Shown: positions 14,562 to 24,586, counted from the stretch's first letter. The stretch: DNA of 44,632 nt from Proteobacteria bacterium UBA1148 (GCA_002311835.1 DBZY01000094.1:1-44632), one strand, 5' to 3'. The notes: generated by a model from the sequence alone, not told the origin. Numbers and translations: made by a program.

Positions 14562-17159
14562 TCAAAGCGCCTCTATAGCTTTACCTTTAATAAAGTTAAG
14601 CCCCTCCGTGGAAGTCATCACCTGAATTGTATCTCCGGACGCAAAATCGCCATTTAAAATCCGTTGGGCGAGAGGATTTTCTACCTGTTGCTGGATCGCT
14701 CGTTTCAGTGGCCGCGCTCCATACACGGGGTCATAACCAGCGTGTGCAATCTGCTCGCGCGCAGCTTCATCGAGACTCAGCTTTATACCACGCTCACTTA
14801 GACGTTCGCGCAGGTACCCCAGCTGAATGTCAACGATAAGCTGTAGGTGCTTTGTATCTAAAGGATGGAAAACCACCACGTCATCGATTCGGTTAATAAA
14901 CTCCGGGCGGAATACCTGACCTACAATCTCCATAACAGCAGCCTTCATTTCAGCATACTTCTCCTCTCCCGCAAGTTCTTGAATCCTGTCGCTGCCTAGA
15001 TTAGATGTCATCACGACAACTGTGTTTCGAAAATCTACCGTGCGCCCGTGCCCGTCAGTCAACCGGCCATCGTCCAACACCTGCAGTAAGATATTAAACA
15101 CGTCAGGATGCGCCTTCTCAACTTCATCCAGTAGTATCACGGAGTATGGTCGGCGTCGTACGGCCTCAGTAAGATAACCACCCTCCTCATATCCAACGTA
15201 TCCCGGTGGCGCTCCAATAAGTCGTGCTACCGAGTGTTTTTCCATGAACTCGGACATATCGATGCGAGTCATAGCGTCTTCCGCATCGAACAGGAACTCT
15301 GCCAATGCCTTTGTAAGCTCAGTCTTACCGACTCCTGTCGGCCCGAGGAATAGAAACGACCCATTTGGTCGATTTGGATCTGACAGACCAGCACGAGAAC
15401 GGCGAATAGCGTTAGAAACTGCTTGCAGTGCTTCTATCTGGCCTACCACTCGGGTTTCCAGGAAACTCTCCATTTTCAGAAGCTTCTCCTTCTCACCCTC
15501 CAACATTCTCATCACAGGAATTCCGGTCCATTTTGATACCACCTCAGCAACTTCTTCCTCTGTCACCTTGTGACGAACCAGCTGATAGGTCTCAGACTCC
15601 TTAGAGAGCGCCTCCTGCAACTGTTTTTCGAACTCCGGTATGCGACCGTATTGCAACTCCGACATACGGGCTAGATCGTTTGCGCGATGCGCTTTCTCAA
15701 AATCCATTTTCGCGCGTTCAAGTTTTTCCTTGATATGAGTAGCTCCCTGCATGGCTGCTTTCTCTGAAGTCCAGATCTCCTCAAGATCCGCATACTCCCC
15801 CTCGAGCTTACCAATTTCTGACTCCAAATCCTCCAGGCGGCGTTTTGACGCCTTATCCGACTCCTTTTTCAATGCCTCGCGCTCAATTTTGAGCTGAATC
15901 AGCCGTCTGTCTAGACGATCCAATTCTTCAGGCTTGGAGTCAATCTCCATGCGTATCCGCGAACCCGCTTCATCCACCAGATCTATCGCCTTATCAGGCA
16001 ACTGTCGGTCGGAGATATAACGATGTGACAGCTTCGCAGCAGCCACAATCGCAGGATCCGTAATCTCCACACCATGATGTACCTCGTAACGTTCTTTTAG
16101 GCCACGCAATATCGCGATAGTGTCTTCCACGGTGGGTTCATCAACGAGCACTTTCTGAAAACGGCGCTCCAGTGCAGCATCTTTCTCTACATACTTACGG
16201 TACTCATCCAGAGTTGTTGCACCGACGCAGTGAAGCTCGCCCCGTGCCAGCGCAGGCTTCAGCATATTGCCAGCGTCCATGGCGCCCTCCGCCTTACCAG
16301 CGCCCACCACGGTATGCAGTTCATCTATGAATAGAATGATCTGGCCTTCCTGCCTCGCAAGATCACTCAGTACAGCCTTCAAGCGCTCTTCAAATTCTCC
16401 ACGAAATTTGGCGCCCGCAATCAATGATCCTAAATCGAGTGCTAAGATTCGTTTAGATTTCATTCCTTCTGGTACTTCGCCATTGACGATGCGTTGTGCC
16501 AACCCTTCAATGATGGCGGTTTTGCCGACGCCCGGCTCTCCGATAAGTACGGGATTATTCTTGGTGCGGCGCTGGAGGACTTGTATCGTTCTACGAATTT
16601 CATCGTCACGTCCGATGACAGGATCGAGCTTCCCTTGCTCAGCCTGGGCCGTGAGATCGACCGTGTACTTCTCCAACGACTGACGGGTGTCTTCTGCGTT
16701 GGGATCATCCACATGAGCACCTCCACGAATTTCATCGATTGCTTTCTCAAGTGCACCCTTCACGACACCAGCTTGCTTAAACACACGACCGAGACCCCCG
16801 CGGTCCAGACACGCGGCTAACACGAAAAGCTCGCTTGATATGTAGCTGTCACCCCGCTCTTGAGCGAGCTTATCGGACACATTCAAAAGCTTGTTCAGAT
16901 TGTTAGAGAGATGAACTTCACCGGCTGCATCACCCTGAACACTGGGTATCTGGTCTATAGCCTCTCCTAGCCCAATTCGAAGTTGATTCAGGTTAGCTCC
17001 AGCCTTAGTCAACAGGCTGAGCGCCGTGCCTCCCTCTTGCTCCAACAACGCAGCCATGAGGTGGACTGACTCGATGAACTGCTGGTCTCGACCTACGGCA
17101 AGAGACTGAGCGTCCGCCAGAGCCATCTGGAACTTACTTGTCAGCTTATCCATGCGCAT
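14562..17159 (-). CDS. clpB: disaggregase ClpB (Hsp100)
   Basis: 865 aa, full length. ClpB is a hexameric AAA+ machine that pulls proteins out of aggregates together with DnaK. The N-domain begins MRMDKLTSKFQMALADAQSL; NBD1 Walker A is GEPGVGKT at 207-214; the coiled-coil middle domain spans roughly 410-530 (rich in Glu, Lys and Leu); NBD2 Walker A is GPTGVGKTE near 605. The second-domain Walker B LLDEVEKAH and sensor GARPLKRAI are present. A sigma-32-like promoter lies just upstream. It follows pgeF, as in E. coli (rluD-pgeF-clpB). Confidence 0.99.
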   Translation of the reverse strand: MRMDKLTSKFQMALADAQSLAVGRDQQFIESVHLMAALLEQEGGTALSLLTKAGANLNQLRIGLGEAIDQIPSVQGDAAGEVHLSNNLNKLLNVSDKLAQERGDSYISSELFVLAACLDRGGLGRVFKQAGVVKGALEKAIDEIRGGAHVDDPNAEDTRQSLEKYTVDLTAQAEQGKLDPVIGRDDEIRRTIQVLQRRTKNNPVLIGEPGVGKTAIIEGLAQRIVNGEVPEGMKSKRILALDLGSLIAGAKFRGEFEERLKAVLSDLARQEGQIILFIDELHTVVGAGKAEGAMDAGNMLKPALARGELHCVGATTLDEYRKYVEKDAALERRFQKVLVDEPTVEDTIAILRGLKERYEVHHGVEITDPAIVAAAKLSHRYISDRQLPDKAIDLVDEAGSRIRMEIDSKPEELDRLDRRLIQLKIEREALKKESDKASKRRLEDLESEIGKLEGEYADLEEIWTSEKAAMQGATHIKEKLERAKMDFEKAHRANDLARMSELQYGRIPEFEKQLQEALSKESETYQLVRHKVTEEEVAEVVSKWTGIPVMRMLEGEKEKLLKMESFLETRVVGQIEALQAVSNAIRRSRAGLSDPNRPNGSFLFLGPTGVGKTELTKALAEFLFDAEDAMTRIDMSEFMEKHSVARLIGAPPGYVGYEEGGYLTEAVRRRPYSVILLDEVEKAHPDVFNILLQVLDDGRLTDGHGRTVDFRNTVVVMTSNLGSDRIQELAGEEKYAEMKAAVMEIVGQVFRPEFINRIDDVVVFHPLDTKHLQLIVDIQLGYLRERLSERGIKLSLDEAAREQIAHAGYDPVYGARPLKRAIQQQVENPLAQRILNGDFASGDTIQVMTSTEGLNFIKGKAIEAL

Positions 17160-17196
17160 AGATACGCACTCCTCAAATGGAGTTAGATGCCTCTTG

Positions 17197-17225
17197 TAAT
17201 GGGGTTATTCATCAAAAATATCAAC
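17197..17225 (-). promoter_or_regulatory. sigma-32-like heat-shock promoter of clpB
   Basis: On the minus strand GTTGATA (17225-17219; consensus CTTGAAA) is followed after exactly 14 nt by CCCCATTA (17204-17197; consensus CCCCATNT). This places transcription start about 30 nt before the clpB ATG. Spacing, the strong -10 and the heat-shock gene downstream agree. Confidence 0.65.
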
Positions 17226-17277
17226 TCTAAAAAGAGATGGGGACTTATCTCATATTAGAGATGAGCCTTATTCTTTT

Positions 17278-18048
17278 TCACGAGTCAAGCCAAATTAGTG
17301 TAGCCATGCGTCCACAGGGAGCTTCACGGCGATGGGAGAAAAACCGCTCAGACTCTGCATGGGTGCAAAAACCTCCACCGTATATAGCGTGTACCCCATC
17401 AGCCTTGAGACTGCGCCGGGCGAGCTGATACAAATCCGCCTGCCAGCGCCCGACGTTATTAGGCTTAAAACAAGTCCCAGCACCTCGATCAAAATCGATC
17501 AGAGCTTGGCGCACCTCGTCTCCAACTTCGTAAGCATTTTGGCTAATAGCCGGTCCTAGCCAAACCAGTAAGGCCTGAGGATCGATGCCCATGCGCTTAA
17601 CCGCAACAGACAGGACACCAGCAGCAAGCCCTCTCCAGCCCGCATGAGCGATCCCTACCCGTGTACCTGCTGTGTCACAGAAGAGAACCGGTAGACAATC
17701 GGCTGTCATGATTACACAAGGCTTGCCGGGCTGGGAGGTCACTACACCATCCGCCGCAGGTGAATTGCGCGAAAAAGCAGAGTTCGTTTTTTGAGTATCT
17801 AGGTCCAACACTACGTTTCCATGGAGTTGCTCCAACCACAGAGGCTCTGTCACCAGACCCAGCGCCTCCATCAGAGCTCGCCTGTTGGAGATTACTACTT
17901 CTGCATCATCCCCCACATGGAGCCCTAAATTCTGGCTAGTGTAGGGTCCCTCACTCGCTCCACCTTTGCGCTCAGTACTCGCAGCTCGCACACGCATGGG
18001 CGCTGGCCAGTCAGGTGTTATCACCATCGAAAAAGCTTGCGCACTCAT
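17278..18048 (-). CDS. pgeF: purine nucleoside phosphorylase/LACC1-like protein PgeF (YfiH)
   Basis: 256 aa. Formerly called a polyphenol oxidase or laccase; LACC1/YfiH-family enzymes act on purine nucleosides, and the E. coli protein has been linked to peptidoglycan editing. The Cu/Zn-type active-site residues are H76 (EQLHGN), C118 (MTADCLPVLF) and H135 (GIAHAGWRGL). ATG 18048 overlaps the rluD stop by 4 bp (ATGA). clpB follows but has its own promoter. Confidence 0.93.
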   Translation of the reverse strand: MSAQAFSMVITPDWPAPMRVRAASTERKGGASEGPYTSQNLGLHVGDDAEVVISNRRALMEALGLVTEPLWLEQLHGNVVLDLDTQKTNSAFSRNSPAADGVVTSQPGKPCVIMTADCLPVLFCDTAGTRVGIAHAGWRGLAAGVLSVAVKRMGIDPQALLVWLGPAISQNAYEVGDEVRQALIDFDRGAGTCFKPNNVGRWQADLYQLARRSLKADGVHAIYGGGFCTHAESERFFSHRREAPCGRMATLIWLDS

Positions 18049-19013
18049 CCGCCATCGTCCGTAGCGGCGGAAAGATCCGTCTGGAGCGCTTCGAGCAACC
18101 TTTTCATATCAGTTGGCAAGGGACTTTCAAACGTATGAGATTCTCCAGAAATTGGATGTTCGAAAACTAGACGCCGAGCATGTAGTGCCTGACGTTGAAA
18201 CCTCTGAAGTTGCTCTCGCAAGATGGGCTCGGGAGACTTTGGCAACCGAGGGCGAGCGCCATAGAGCGGGTCTCCGACCAAGGGCGCCCGTATGTGCGCA
18301 AAGTGCACTCTGATCTGGTGAGTGCGCCCGGTATCGAGCTGAATACGAACGTGTGTATGTGCACGGAACCGTTTTAGCACTCGGTAACGGGTTAGCGCAG
18401 CACGGCCACCGTCTACTACTGCCATCCGCAATCTATCCTTCGGATGACGTCCAATGGAAGCATTAACCTCGCCCCCACCCGTTAGCACACTTTGACAAAC
18501 TCCTTCGTAGGTACGCTCAATCTCCCGACGCTCAAGCTTCTTAACTAGCACCCTGTGGGCGTCAAGAGTCCTGGCCACTACCAGGAGTCCACTGGTGTCT
18601 TTATCGAGCCGATGGATAATCCCAGCTCTCGGCACATTCGCAAATTGGGGATCCAGATGCAGTAATGCATTCTGTAGAGTACCGGATGGATTACCAGCAC
18701 CGGGATGAACAACTAGACTTGCGGGCTTGTCTACAACTAGAAAAACCGGATCTTCATGAATAACACACAGTGGAATTGCCTGAGGCTTTACTGGGATGAC
18801 AGGCTCTAACTCAACATCCAACTGTAGTTTATCTCCCTCGCGGACCCGCGTCTTTGGCTCGGCTTGTCGTCCATCAAGTGTGAGGGCGCCTCCCTTAATC
18901 CAAAGCTTCAACCTACTACGGGAGAAACCCTCCAGAAGCTCGGCTGCCGCCTGATCTAGCCTGCATCCGGCTTGTTTCGCAGTAATAATGGCACGACGCC
19001 GGATATGTTCCAC
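18045..19013 (-). CDS. rluD: 23S rRNA pseudouridine synthase RluD
   Basis: 322 aa. It makes the pseudouridines of helix 69 in 23S rRNA (1911, 1915, 1917 in E. coli). An N-terminal S4 domain (about 17-75) precedes the catalytic domain, with nucleophile D137 in HRLDKDTSGLLVVAR and the later TGRTHQIRVHFAH. RluD rather than RluC is favoured by the position divergent from bamD and upstream of pgeF. The start is GTG at 19013 with GAGG seven bases upstream. Confidence 0.93.
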   Translation of the reverse strand: MEHIRRRAIITAKQAGCRLDQAAAELLEGFSRSRLKLWIKGGALTLDGRQAEPKTRVREGDKLQLDVELEPVIPVKPQAIPLCVIHEDPVFLVVDKPASLVVHPGAGNPSGTLQNALLHLDPQFANVPRAGIIHRLDKDTSGLLVVARTLDAHRVLVKKLERREIERTYEGVCQSVLTGGGEVNASIGRHPKDRLRMAVVDGGRAALTRYRVLKRFRAHTHVRIQLDTGRTHQIRVHFAHIRAPLVGDPLYGARPRLPKSPEPILREQLQRFQRQALHARRLVFEHPISGESHTFESPLPTDMKRLLEALQTDLSAATDDGG

Positions 19014-19223
19014 TTCAGTACCTCAAAGATCTAGAAACTCCTTTTGTTTATAATTGATACTTCAGTTGAGAGCTAGCCTGCAGGGAGGTCCTTGATCTAG
19101 ATATGCTCGGTTCGCATCGATCCAACTCTCTTATTGGAGTGTGGAACATAGCTATAATTAAGGGCAGATTCTCTACTGCCCCGTGCTGTGTCTGAGCAGG
19201 TCGCTGAAAAAGGGATATTACAC

Positions 19224-20072
19224 ATGAGTGCATTTTTAAAACTCATTCTTTTAACCGCCTCGGTAGCGACGGTTGTAGCCGGCTGTGCGAGTGAGAGAGG
19301 CTCGTTATTGCTTAGCATGATAGAAGGCGTAACATCCCCGGAGGAGGTATATGGGGCTGCCTCTACAGCCTTGGCGGAGGGCAGATACGATACTGCGATC
19401 GGCTACTACCAAGCGCTCGAAACTCGCTACCCATTTGCCAATGTCACGCGTCAAGCCCAGCTTGATAGGGCCTTCGCCTATTTCAAGGCGCGACAACCGG
19501 AATCTGCTATTGATGCAGCTGAAGAATTTGAAGCAGAGAACCCTACTCACCCACGAGTAGACTACTGCGTATATTTGAAAGGGCTAATTTACTTCGATCA
19601 AGCGCCCACTTTCTTAGAGAGAGTGTTCAACGCTGATCTGTCTGTGCGCCCGCCCCGAGATACGCTGCTAGCATATACAACGTTTCAGGAATTGCTCCAG
19701 CGTTTCCCAGAAAGCGAATATGTGCCAGATGCTCGACAACGAATGATTTTCTTGCGCAACCGGCTCGCAGCATACGAGAATCACGTCGCTAATTATTATA
19801 TTGAGCGTGGTGCGTATGTCGCTGCGATCAATCGCGCGAAATTTTCACTGGAACACTACCCCGGCGCACCCGCGATTCAGGAATCGCTGATCATCCTTGA
19901 AGAAGCATATTCGCTGCTGGGCATGCCGGATCTCTCAGCCGATGCCCAACGTGTGATTGAGGCAAATCTTGGTCTTGACCTTCGGCCACAACCAGATACC
20001 CAAGTTGAGATATTAGAACTTGAAGTAGCGGATGCCGCCCAACCTCCCAACACCAACGACCCCGAAAGTTAA
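19224..20072 (+). CDS. bamD: outer-membrane assembly lipoprotein BamD
   Basis: 282 aa from the ATG at 19224. BamD is the essential lipoprotein of the BAM complex that inserts beta-barrels. The signal peptide ends in the lipobox VAGC, so Cys21 is lipidated. TPR-like repeats follow: EVYGAASTALAEGRYDTAIG, YQALETRYPF, AIDAAEEFEAENPTHP, ending in LLGMPDLSADAQRVI. A GTG 12 codons upstream (19188) is in frame, but GGGA lies properly before the ATG and the lipoprotein signal begins there. A TATAAT at 19153-19158 is a possible -10. It is convergent with nadE, only 2 bp apart. Confidence 0.96.
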   Translation: MSAFLKLILLTASVATVVAGCASERGSLLLSMIEGVTSPEEVYGAASTALAEGRYDTAIGYYQALETRYPFANVTRQAQLDRAFAYFKARQPESAIDAAEEFEAENPTHPRVDYCVYLKGLIYFDQAPTFLERVFNADLSVRPPRDTLLAYTTFQELLQRFPESEYVPDARQRMIFLRNRLAAYENHVANYYIERGAYVAAINRAKFSLEHYPGAPAIQESLIILEEAYSLLGMPDLSADAQRVIEANLGLDLRPQPDTQVEILELEVADAAQPPNTNDPES

Positions 20073-20074
20073 AA

Positions 20075-21688
20075 CTAGTAACCGGAAGTGATCGGGTAGC
20101 GCCAATCCCGTCCAAACGCACGGCGACTCACACGTATGCCAGGCGGTGACTGCCGACGCTTATACTCATTCCGTTTCACCGTATCCAAAATCCAGCCGAC
20201 GGTGGCTCGATCAAACCCGAGCTCGACAATTTGCTCTACAGAAAGGTCTCGTTCAATGAACGCTTCAAGTATCGGGTCAAGAATCTCATAGGACGGCAGT
20301 GAATCCGTATCCTTTTGATTAGGCCTAAGCTCTGCACTTGGCTCGCGGGCAATAACCCGCTCGGGAATGACATTCCCAACAGTATTTCTAAAGCGCGCAA
20401 GCTCATAAACTAGGGTCTTGGTGCAATCTTTGAGTGGCGCAAAACCACCAGCCATATCACCATAAAGCGTCGCATAGCCCACTGCCATCTCACTCTTGTT
20501 GCCGGTAGTTAGCAGCATTCTCCCCAGTTTATTTGAGATAGCCATAAGGAGAACCCCACGACAACGCGCTTGAATATTCTCTTCAGTCGAGTCCGGACTC
20601 AACCCTTTAAAAAGATCCTTTAAAACACCAAGGATCGCATCAAAAATAGGGCTAATCGGAAGCGTATCGATCCGTACTCCGAGATTTTTAGCTTGTTGTG
20701 CAGCGTCTTCGAGGCTCATTTTGGACGTATGCTGCGACGGCATCATGACCGCTGCTACACGGTCAGCGCCTAACGCATCCACAGCGACACACAACGTCAA
20801 AGCGGAGTCGATTCCGCCCGAGAGTCCTAGGACCACCTCATTAAAGCCATTTTTGTTAACGTAGTCCTCCGTACCCATGACTAATGCTCGATAGATACTT
20901 TCGGCGTAAGGAAGCTCTGGCGCAATATCACCAAGTTTTATCTCCGCGCCCTTACTCACAGTACCTGGCTCCACTTCAACGATGCATAACTCCTCCTCAA
21001 AAGCGGGGGCACGAAATACGACCACTCCCGATCTATTTACCACGACAGAACCGCCATCAAAAACCAGCTCATCCTGCCCCCCTACCATATTCACATACAA
21101 CAGGGGTCGCTGGTTTTCCGTGGCGCGCTGTATGAGCGTTTCCTCCCGAACACGCTGTTTCTGCCGATGAAATGGGGAGCCGTTCAATATCAGGATCATG
21201 TCTGCCCCAGACTCCACCACAACGCGACATGGATCAGGTGTCCAGGCATCCTCGCAAATTGTCAGGCCAAAACGCACCCCACCGTACTCTACAAGGGTGG
21301 GTTTGGAGCCTGCCTCAAAGTACCTTTTCTCATCAAACACGGAATAATTTGGTAGAACGATTTTTCGATGGCACGCAATGAGTTTTCCATCGCTGATAAA
21401 TGCCCCACTGTTATATATATGGTCACCGTCGTATTCCGGGAACCCCACGTAGAGGGCTATATCATTTATACCGCTTTTTACCTTACCTAAAGCGGCCTCT
21501 ATTCGCAGTCGCATATCGCGATGAAGCAGCAGGTCTTCCGGCGGATAGCCACACAACGTTAGCTCAGGGAAAACAATGAGATCGCAATTCAGCTCGTCGC
21601 GCGCGCGGTGGGTTATATCCAAGACCTTTTTAGTATTGGCTTCAATCGCGCCAACGTGTGTACTAATCTGGGCAAGCCCGATTTTCAC
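20075..21688 (-). CDS. nadE: glutamine-dependent NAD+ synthetase
   Basis: 537 aa, two domains. It amidates nicotinic acid adenine dinucleotide to NAD+ using glutamine-derived ammonia. The N-terminal nitrilase-type glutaminase has the E42 (PELTLCGYPPED), K109 (HRKIVLPNYSVFDE) and C145 (LTICEDAW) triad. The synthetase domain has the PP-loop SGGIDS at 290-295 and the late KRRQSPPGIRVS. The start is GTG at 21688, overlapping the sucD stop by 4 bp (GTGA), so NAD synthesis is coupled to the succinyl-CoA synthetase genes. Confidence 0.97.
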   Translation of the reverse strand: MKIGLAQISTHVGAIEANTKKVLDITHRARDELNCDLIVFPELTLCGYPPEDLLLHRDMRLRIEAALGKVKSGINDIALYVGFPEYDGDHIYNSGAFISDGKLIACHRKIVLPNYSVFDEKRYFEAGSKPTLVEYGGVRFGLTICEDAWTPDPCRVVVESGADMILILNGSPFHRQKQRVREETLIQRATENQRPLLYVNMVGGQDELVFDGGSVVVNRSGVVVFRAPAFEEELCIVEVEPGTVSKGAEIKLGDIAPELPYAESIYRALVMGTEDYVNKNGFNEVVLGLSGGIDSALTLCVAVDALGADRVAAVMMPSQHTSKMSLEDAAQQAKNLGVRIDTLPISPIFDAILGVLKDLFKGLSPDSTEENIQARCRGVLLMAISNKLGRMLLTTGNKSEMAVGYATLYGDMAGGFAPLKDCTKTLVYELARFRNTVGNVIPERVIAREPSAELRPNQKDTDSLPSYEILDPILEAFIERDLSVEQIVELGFDRATVGWILDTVKRNEYKRRQSPPGIRVSRRAFGRDWRYPITSGY

Positions 21689-22554
21689 TCTAATGCCTCA
21701 GCCATTACCTTACCGAGTTCCGCAATTGAACGAACGGTTATGACTCCAGCTTGCTCAAGTGCTTTAATTTTTTCTCGCGCGGTACCCTTCCCACCAGAAA
21801 TAATGGCGCCTGCATGCCCCATCCGCTTTCCAGGCGGTGCGGTAACACCAGCAATATAGGACACCACCGGCTTCGATACGTCACTATTGATGAACTCAGC
21901 GGCTTCTTCTTCGTCGGAGCCACCAATTTCGCCAACTAAAATGATGCCGCGAGTATCAGTATCCGATTCGAATAGCTCAAGGCAGTCAATAAAATTCATC
22001 CCACGAACAGGATCCCCACCAATCCCGATACACGTTGTTTGGCCAAGACCCTCTTTGGTGGTCTGAAATACTGCTTCGTAGCTCAACGTCCCCGAACGAG
22101 AGATGACGCCAATACACCCAGGCTCATGTATAAACCCAGGCATGATGCCAATTTTGCACGTGTTAGGGGTAATGATGCCCGGACAGTTAGGCCCGATGAG
22201 CCGGCAATTCCGCTCCGCAAGCACCCCTTTGACTTTCACCATGTCCAATACCGGAATTCCTTCCGTGACACAGACAATAAGGGCAACTCCAGCATCCGCG
22301 GCCTCAAGAATAGCATCGGCGGCAGACGGCGCAGGAACGTAGACCATGCTGACCGTCGCCTCAGTCGCATTCACCGCCTGCTGGACCGTGTTGTAGACAG
22401 GCAACCCCAGGTGCTCCTCGCCACCACGCCCAGGTGTTACCCCAGCAACAATCAGGGTCCCATAGTCCAGACACTCTTGGGTGTGGAATGATCCTTGCCG
22501 CCCGGTAAGCCCCTGGCATATCACCTTAGTTTGGGCATTGACTAAGATACTCAT
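21685..22554 (-). CDS. sucD: succinyl-CoA synthetase alpha subunit
   Basis: 289 aa. With SucC it converts succinyl-CoA to succinate plus ATP or GTP in the TCA cycle. The N-terminal CoA-binding fold begins MSILVNAQTKVICQGLTGRQG. The phosphorylated histidine is H247 in KRMGHAGAI, and GPNCPGIITP is the family's conserved loop. It overlaps sucC upstream and nadE downstream, each by 4 bp. The sucAB genes that usually precede sucCD are not here. Confidence 0.98.
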   Translation of the reverse strand: MSILVNAQTKVICQGLTGRQGSFHTQECLDYGTLIVAGVTPGRGGEEHLGLPVYNTVQQAVNATEATVSMVYVPAPSAADAILEAADAGVALIVCVTEGIPVLDMVKVKGVLAERNCRLIGPNCPGIITPNTCKIGIMPGFIHEPGCIGVISRSGTLSYEAVFQTTKEGLGQTTCIGIGGDPVRGMNFIDCLELFESDTDTRGIILVGEIGGSDEEEAAEFINSDVSKPVVSYIAGVTAPPGKRMGHAGAIISGGKGTAREKIKALEQAGVITVRSIAELGKVMAEALE

Positions 22555-23726
22555 TCTGCACGGCTCCCGTTAGCGAGCTCGATAACTGTCTTTGCCGCAT
22601 CAGTCAGGTCATTAGCGGGTGTAATGTCGAGTTCACTCTCAGAAAGTAATTTTCGTCCTTTCTTGACATTCGTTCCCTCGAGGCGAACGACCACGGGCAC
22701 CCTGACGCCAACCTGTTCGACCGCCGAGATGATCCCCTCAGCAATCAAATCACACTTCACGATGCCACCAAAAATGTTGACGAGAATTGCTTCAACGTTG
22801 GCATTGTCCAGTATGATTTTGAAAGCTTCTATTACTCGCTTGGCGGTGGCGCCACCCCCTACGTCCAGAAAGTTAGCAGGCTCACCACCGTGAAGTTTAA
22901 TTAAGTCCATGGTCGCCATAGCGAGTCCCGCGCCGTTTACCATGCACGCTATATTTCCATCCAACGAAACATAGTTGAGGTTATGCTCACGCGCTTCACG
23001 TTCGCTAGAATCCTCCTGAGCTACATCTCGTAACACCTCTAGGCGTTTTTGGCGGAATAGCGCGTTATCTTCGATGCTAATCTTACCGTCGAGCGCAATG
23101 AGGTGTCCCTCAGAATTAATGATCAATGGGTTGATCTCGACTAGACTCGTATCGCACTCGTGTACGAGCTGCACAAGCTTGACGAGAATACTCTCAAGCT
23201 CTGTCACTTGATCCCCACCTAGATCCAATCCGAAACCGATGTCCCGTGCCTGGTCAACACAAAACCCAACTTTTGGGTCAATCGCTGCCGTAAGGATTTT
23301 CTGAGGTGTGGAGGCAGCGATTTCCTCAATGTCCATACCACCAGCCACCGAGGCCACAATCACAACTCGCTCCTGTGCCCGATCGACTAGCAAACTAAGG
23401 TAGAGTTCCCTGTCTATATCTGAACCCATCTCAACGTAGACCTTGTCAATCGGTAATCCTTTGTTGCCACTCTGATGGGTGACGAGACGCTCGCCCAGTA
23501 GCGAACCGGCATGCTGAGTGACTTCCTCAATAGAACGCGCCAGCCTGATACCGCCTGCCCTTCCCCGCCCACCTGCATGTACCTGTGCTTTAACAACCCA
23601 AAGCTCACCGCCGAGTTTTTTTGCTGCCTCGGTAGCCTCCTCAGGGGTGGATACCACTCGCCCTTCGGGCACAGGGATTCCGAACTCGGCGAAGAGCGCC
23701 TTAGACTGGTACTCGTGAAGATTCAA
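22551..23726 (-). CDS. sucC: succinyl-CoA synthetase beta subunit
   Basis: 391 aa. ATP-grasp subunit that binds nucleotide and succinate. It opens NLHEYQSKALFAEFGIPVPE and carries AQVHAGGRGRAGGI, LVEINPL and FVNIFGGI-type signatures (LVNIFGGIVKCDLIA). The start codon is TTG at 23726: the very conserved MNLHEYQ begins exactly there. Ribosome-binding site weak. First gene of sucC-sucD-nadE; its promoter must lie in the 254-bp gap shared with divergent coaE. Confidence 0.97.
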   Translation of the reverse strand: MNLHEYQSKALFAEFGIPVPEGRVVSTPEEATEAAKKLGGELWVVKAQVHAGGRGRAGGIRLARSIEEVTQHAGSLLGERLVTHQSGNKGLPIDKVYVEMGSDIDRELYLSLLVDRAQERVVIVASVAGGMDIEEIAASTPQKILTAAIDPKVGFCVDQARDIGFGLDLGGDQVTELESILVKLVQLVHECDTSLVEINPLIINSEGHLIALDGKISIEDNALFRQKRLEVLRDVAQEDSSEREAREHNLNYVSLDGNIACMVNGAGLAMATMDLIKLHGGEPANFLDVGGGATAKRVIEAFKIILDNANVEAILVNIFGGIVKCDLIAEGIISAVEQVGVRVPVVVRLEGTNVKKGRKLLSESELDITPANDLTDAAKTVIELANGSRAE

Positions 23727-23980
23727 AGGGAATCTCGAAACTAGCGGGAGCGGTATTGTCTACGAAAGGGAAACACAGGGAAAGAGACAACCAAATAAGT
23801 AGGGGCGCCCATATGGGGTTCATCCCTAGAACGTGGTGTCTATCAGGTAGAATTCGTGTGAGATGCGCGCCGTCGAAACACTTCACTCCCCGTAGTCAAC
23901 TGTGGATGCACAAATTTGATACTACCCAACTCAGAAAACTGCGCATCTAGCATCACAGACACCGATGGGACTCCCCCCTA

Positions 23981-24586
23981 ATGCTTCGCGTGGGGCTCAC
24001 AGGAGGTATCGCCAGTGGGAAATCGACTGTTGCGAATCTCTTTGCCGAACTTGGAGCAAGTACCATTGACACAGATGTGGTGGCACGAGAGATGGTCGCA
24101 CCGGGAATGCCGGGCCTCGCGATGGTAGTTTCCACATTCGGCTCTCATATTATCTCCGAGTCGGGAGAACTCGACCGACAGGCGCTGCGGACAATTGTTT
24201 TTTCAGACCCCGAGCAAAAGCGCAAGTTGGAAGCGATCTTGCACCCCTTAATCCGTGTGCGAGCCCTAGAGCAACTGAAACAGCTGAAACGATCGAAAGC
24301 TCCTTATGCACTGGTCGTAGTGCCTCTGCTCCTGGAAACCGGTTTCGAGGACTTGGTCGATAGGGTTGCGGTTGTAGACTGTTCTCGCGAGGCTCAAATG
24401 AGGCGATTACTTGCTCGTGATGACATAAGCGTCGCGGAGGCCGAAGCCATATTGGATGCCCAAGCCACCCGAGAAACCCGACTGGCGCGCGCCGATGATG
24501 TGATTGATAACGGGGGAAATATTGAAAGTACTCGTAACCGTGTTGGGGCGCTGCATACCGCATACGCTCGGGGACAGGCTGGATAG
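23981..24586 (+). CDS. coaE: dephospho-CoA kinase
   Basis: 201 aa. It phosphorylates the 3'-OH of dephospho-CoA, the last step of CoA synthesis. The P-loop GGIASGKST lies at 8-16, the DTDVVARE substrate loop near 31-38 and HPLIRVRALEQL near 87. ATG 23981 lacks a good ribosome-binding site (ACTCCCCCCTA before it). It is followed by zapD on the same strand, as in E. coli where the order is also zapD beside coaE. Confidence 0.95.
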   Translation: MLRVGLTGGIASGKSTVANLFAELGASTIDTDVVAREMVAPGMPGLAMVVSTFGSHIISESGELDRQALRTIVFSDPEQKRKLEAILHPLIRVRALEQLKQLKRSKAPYALVVVPLLLETGFEDLVDRVAVVDCSREAQMRRLLARDDISVAEAEAILDAQATRETRLARADDVIDNGGNIESTRNRVGALHTAYARGQAG

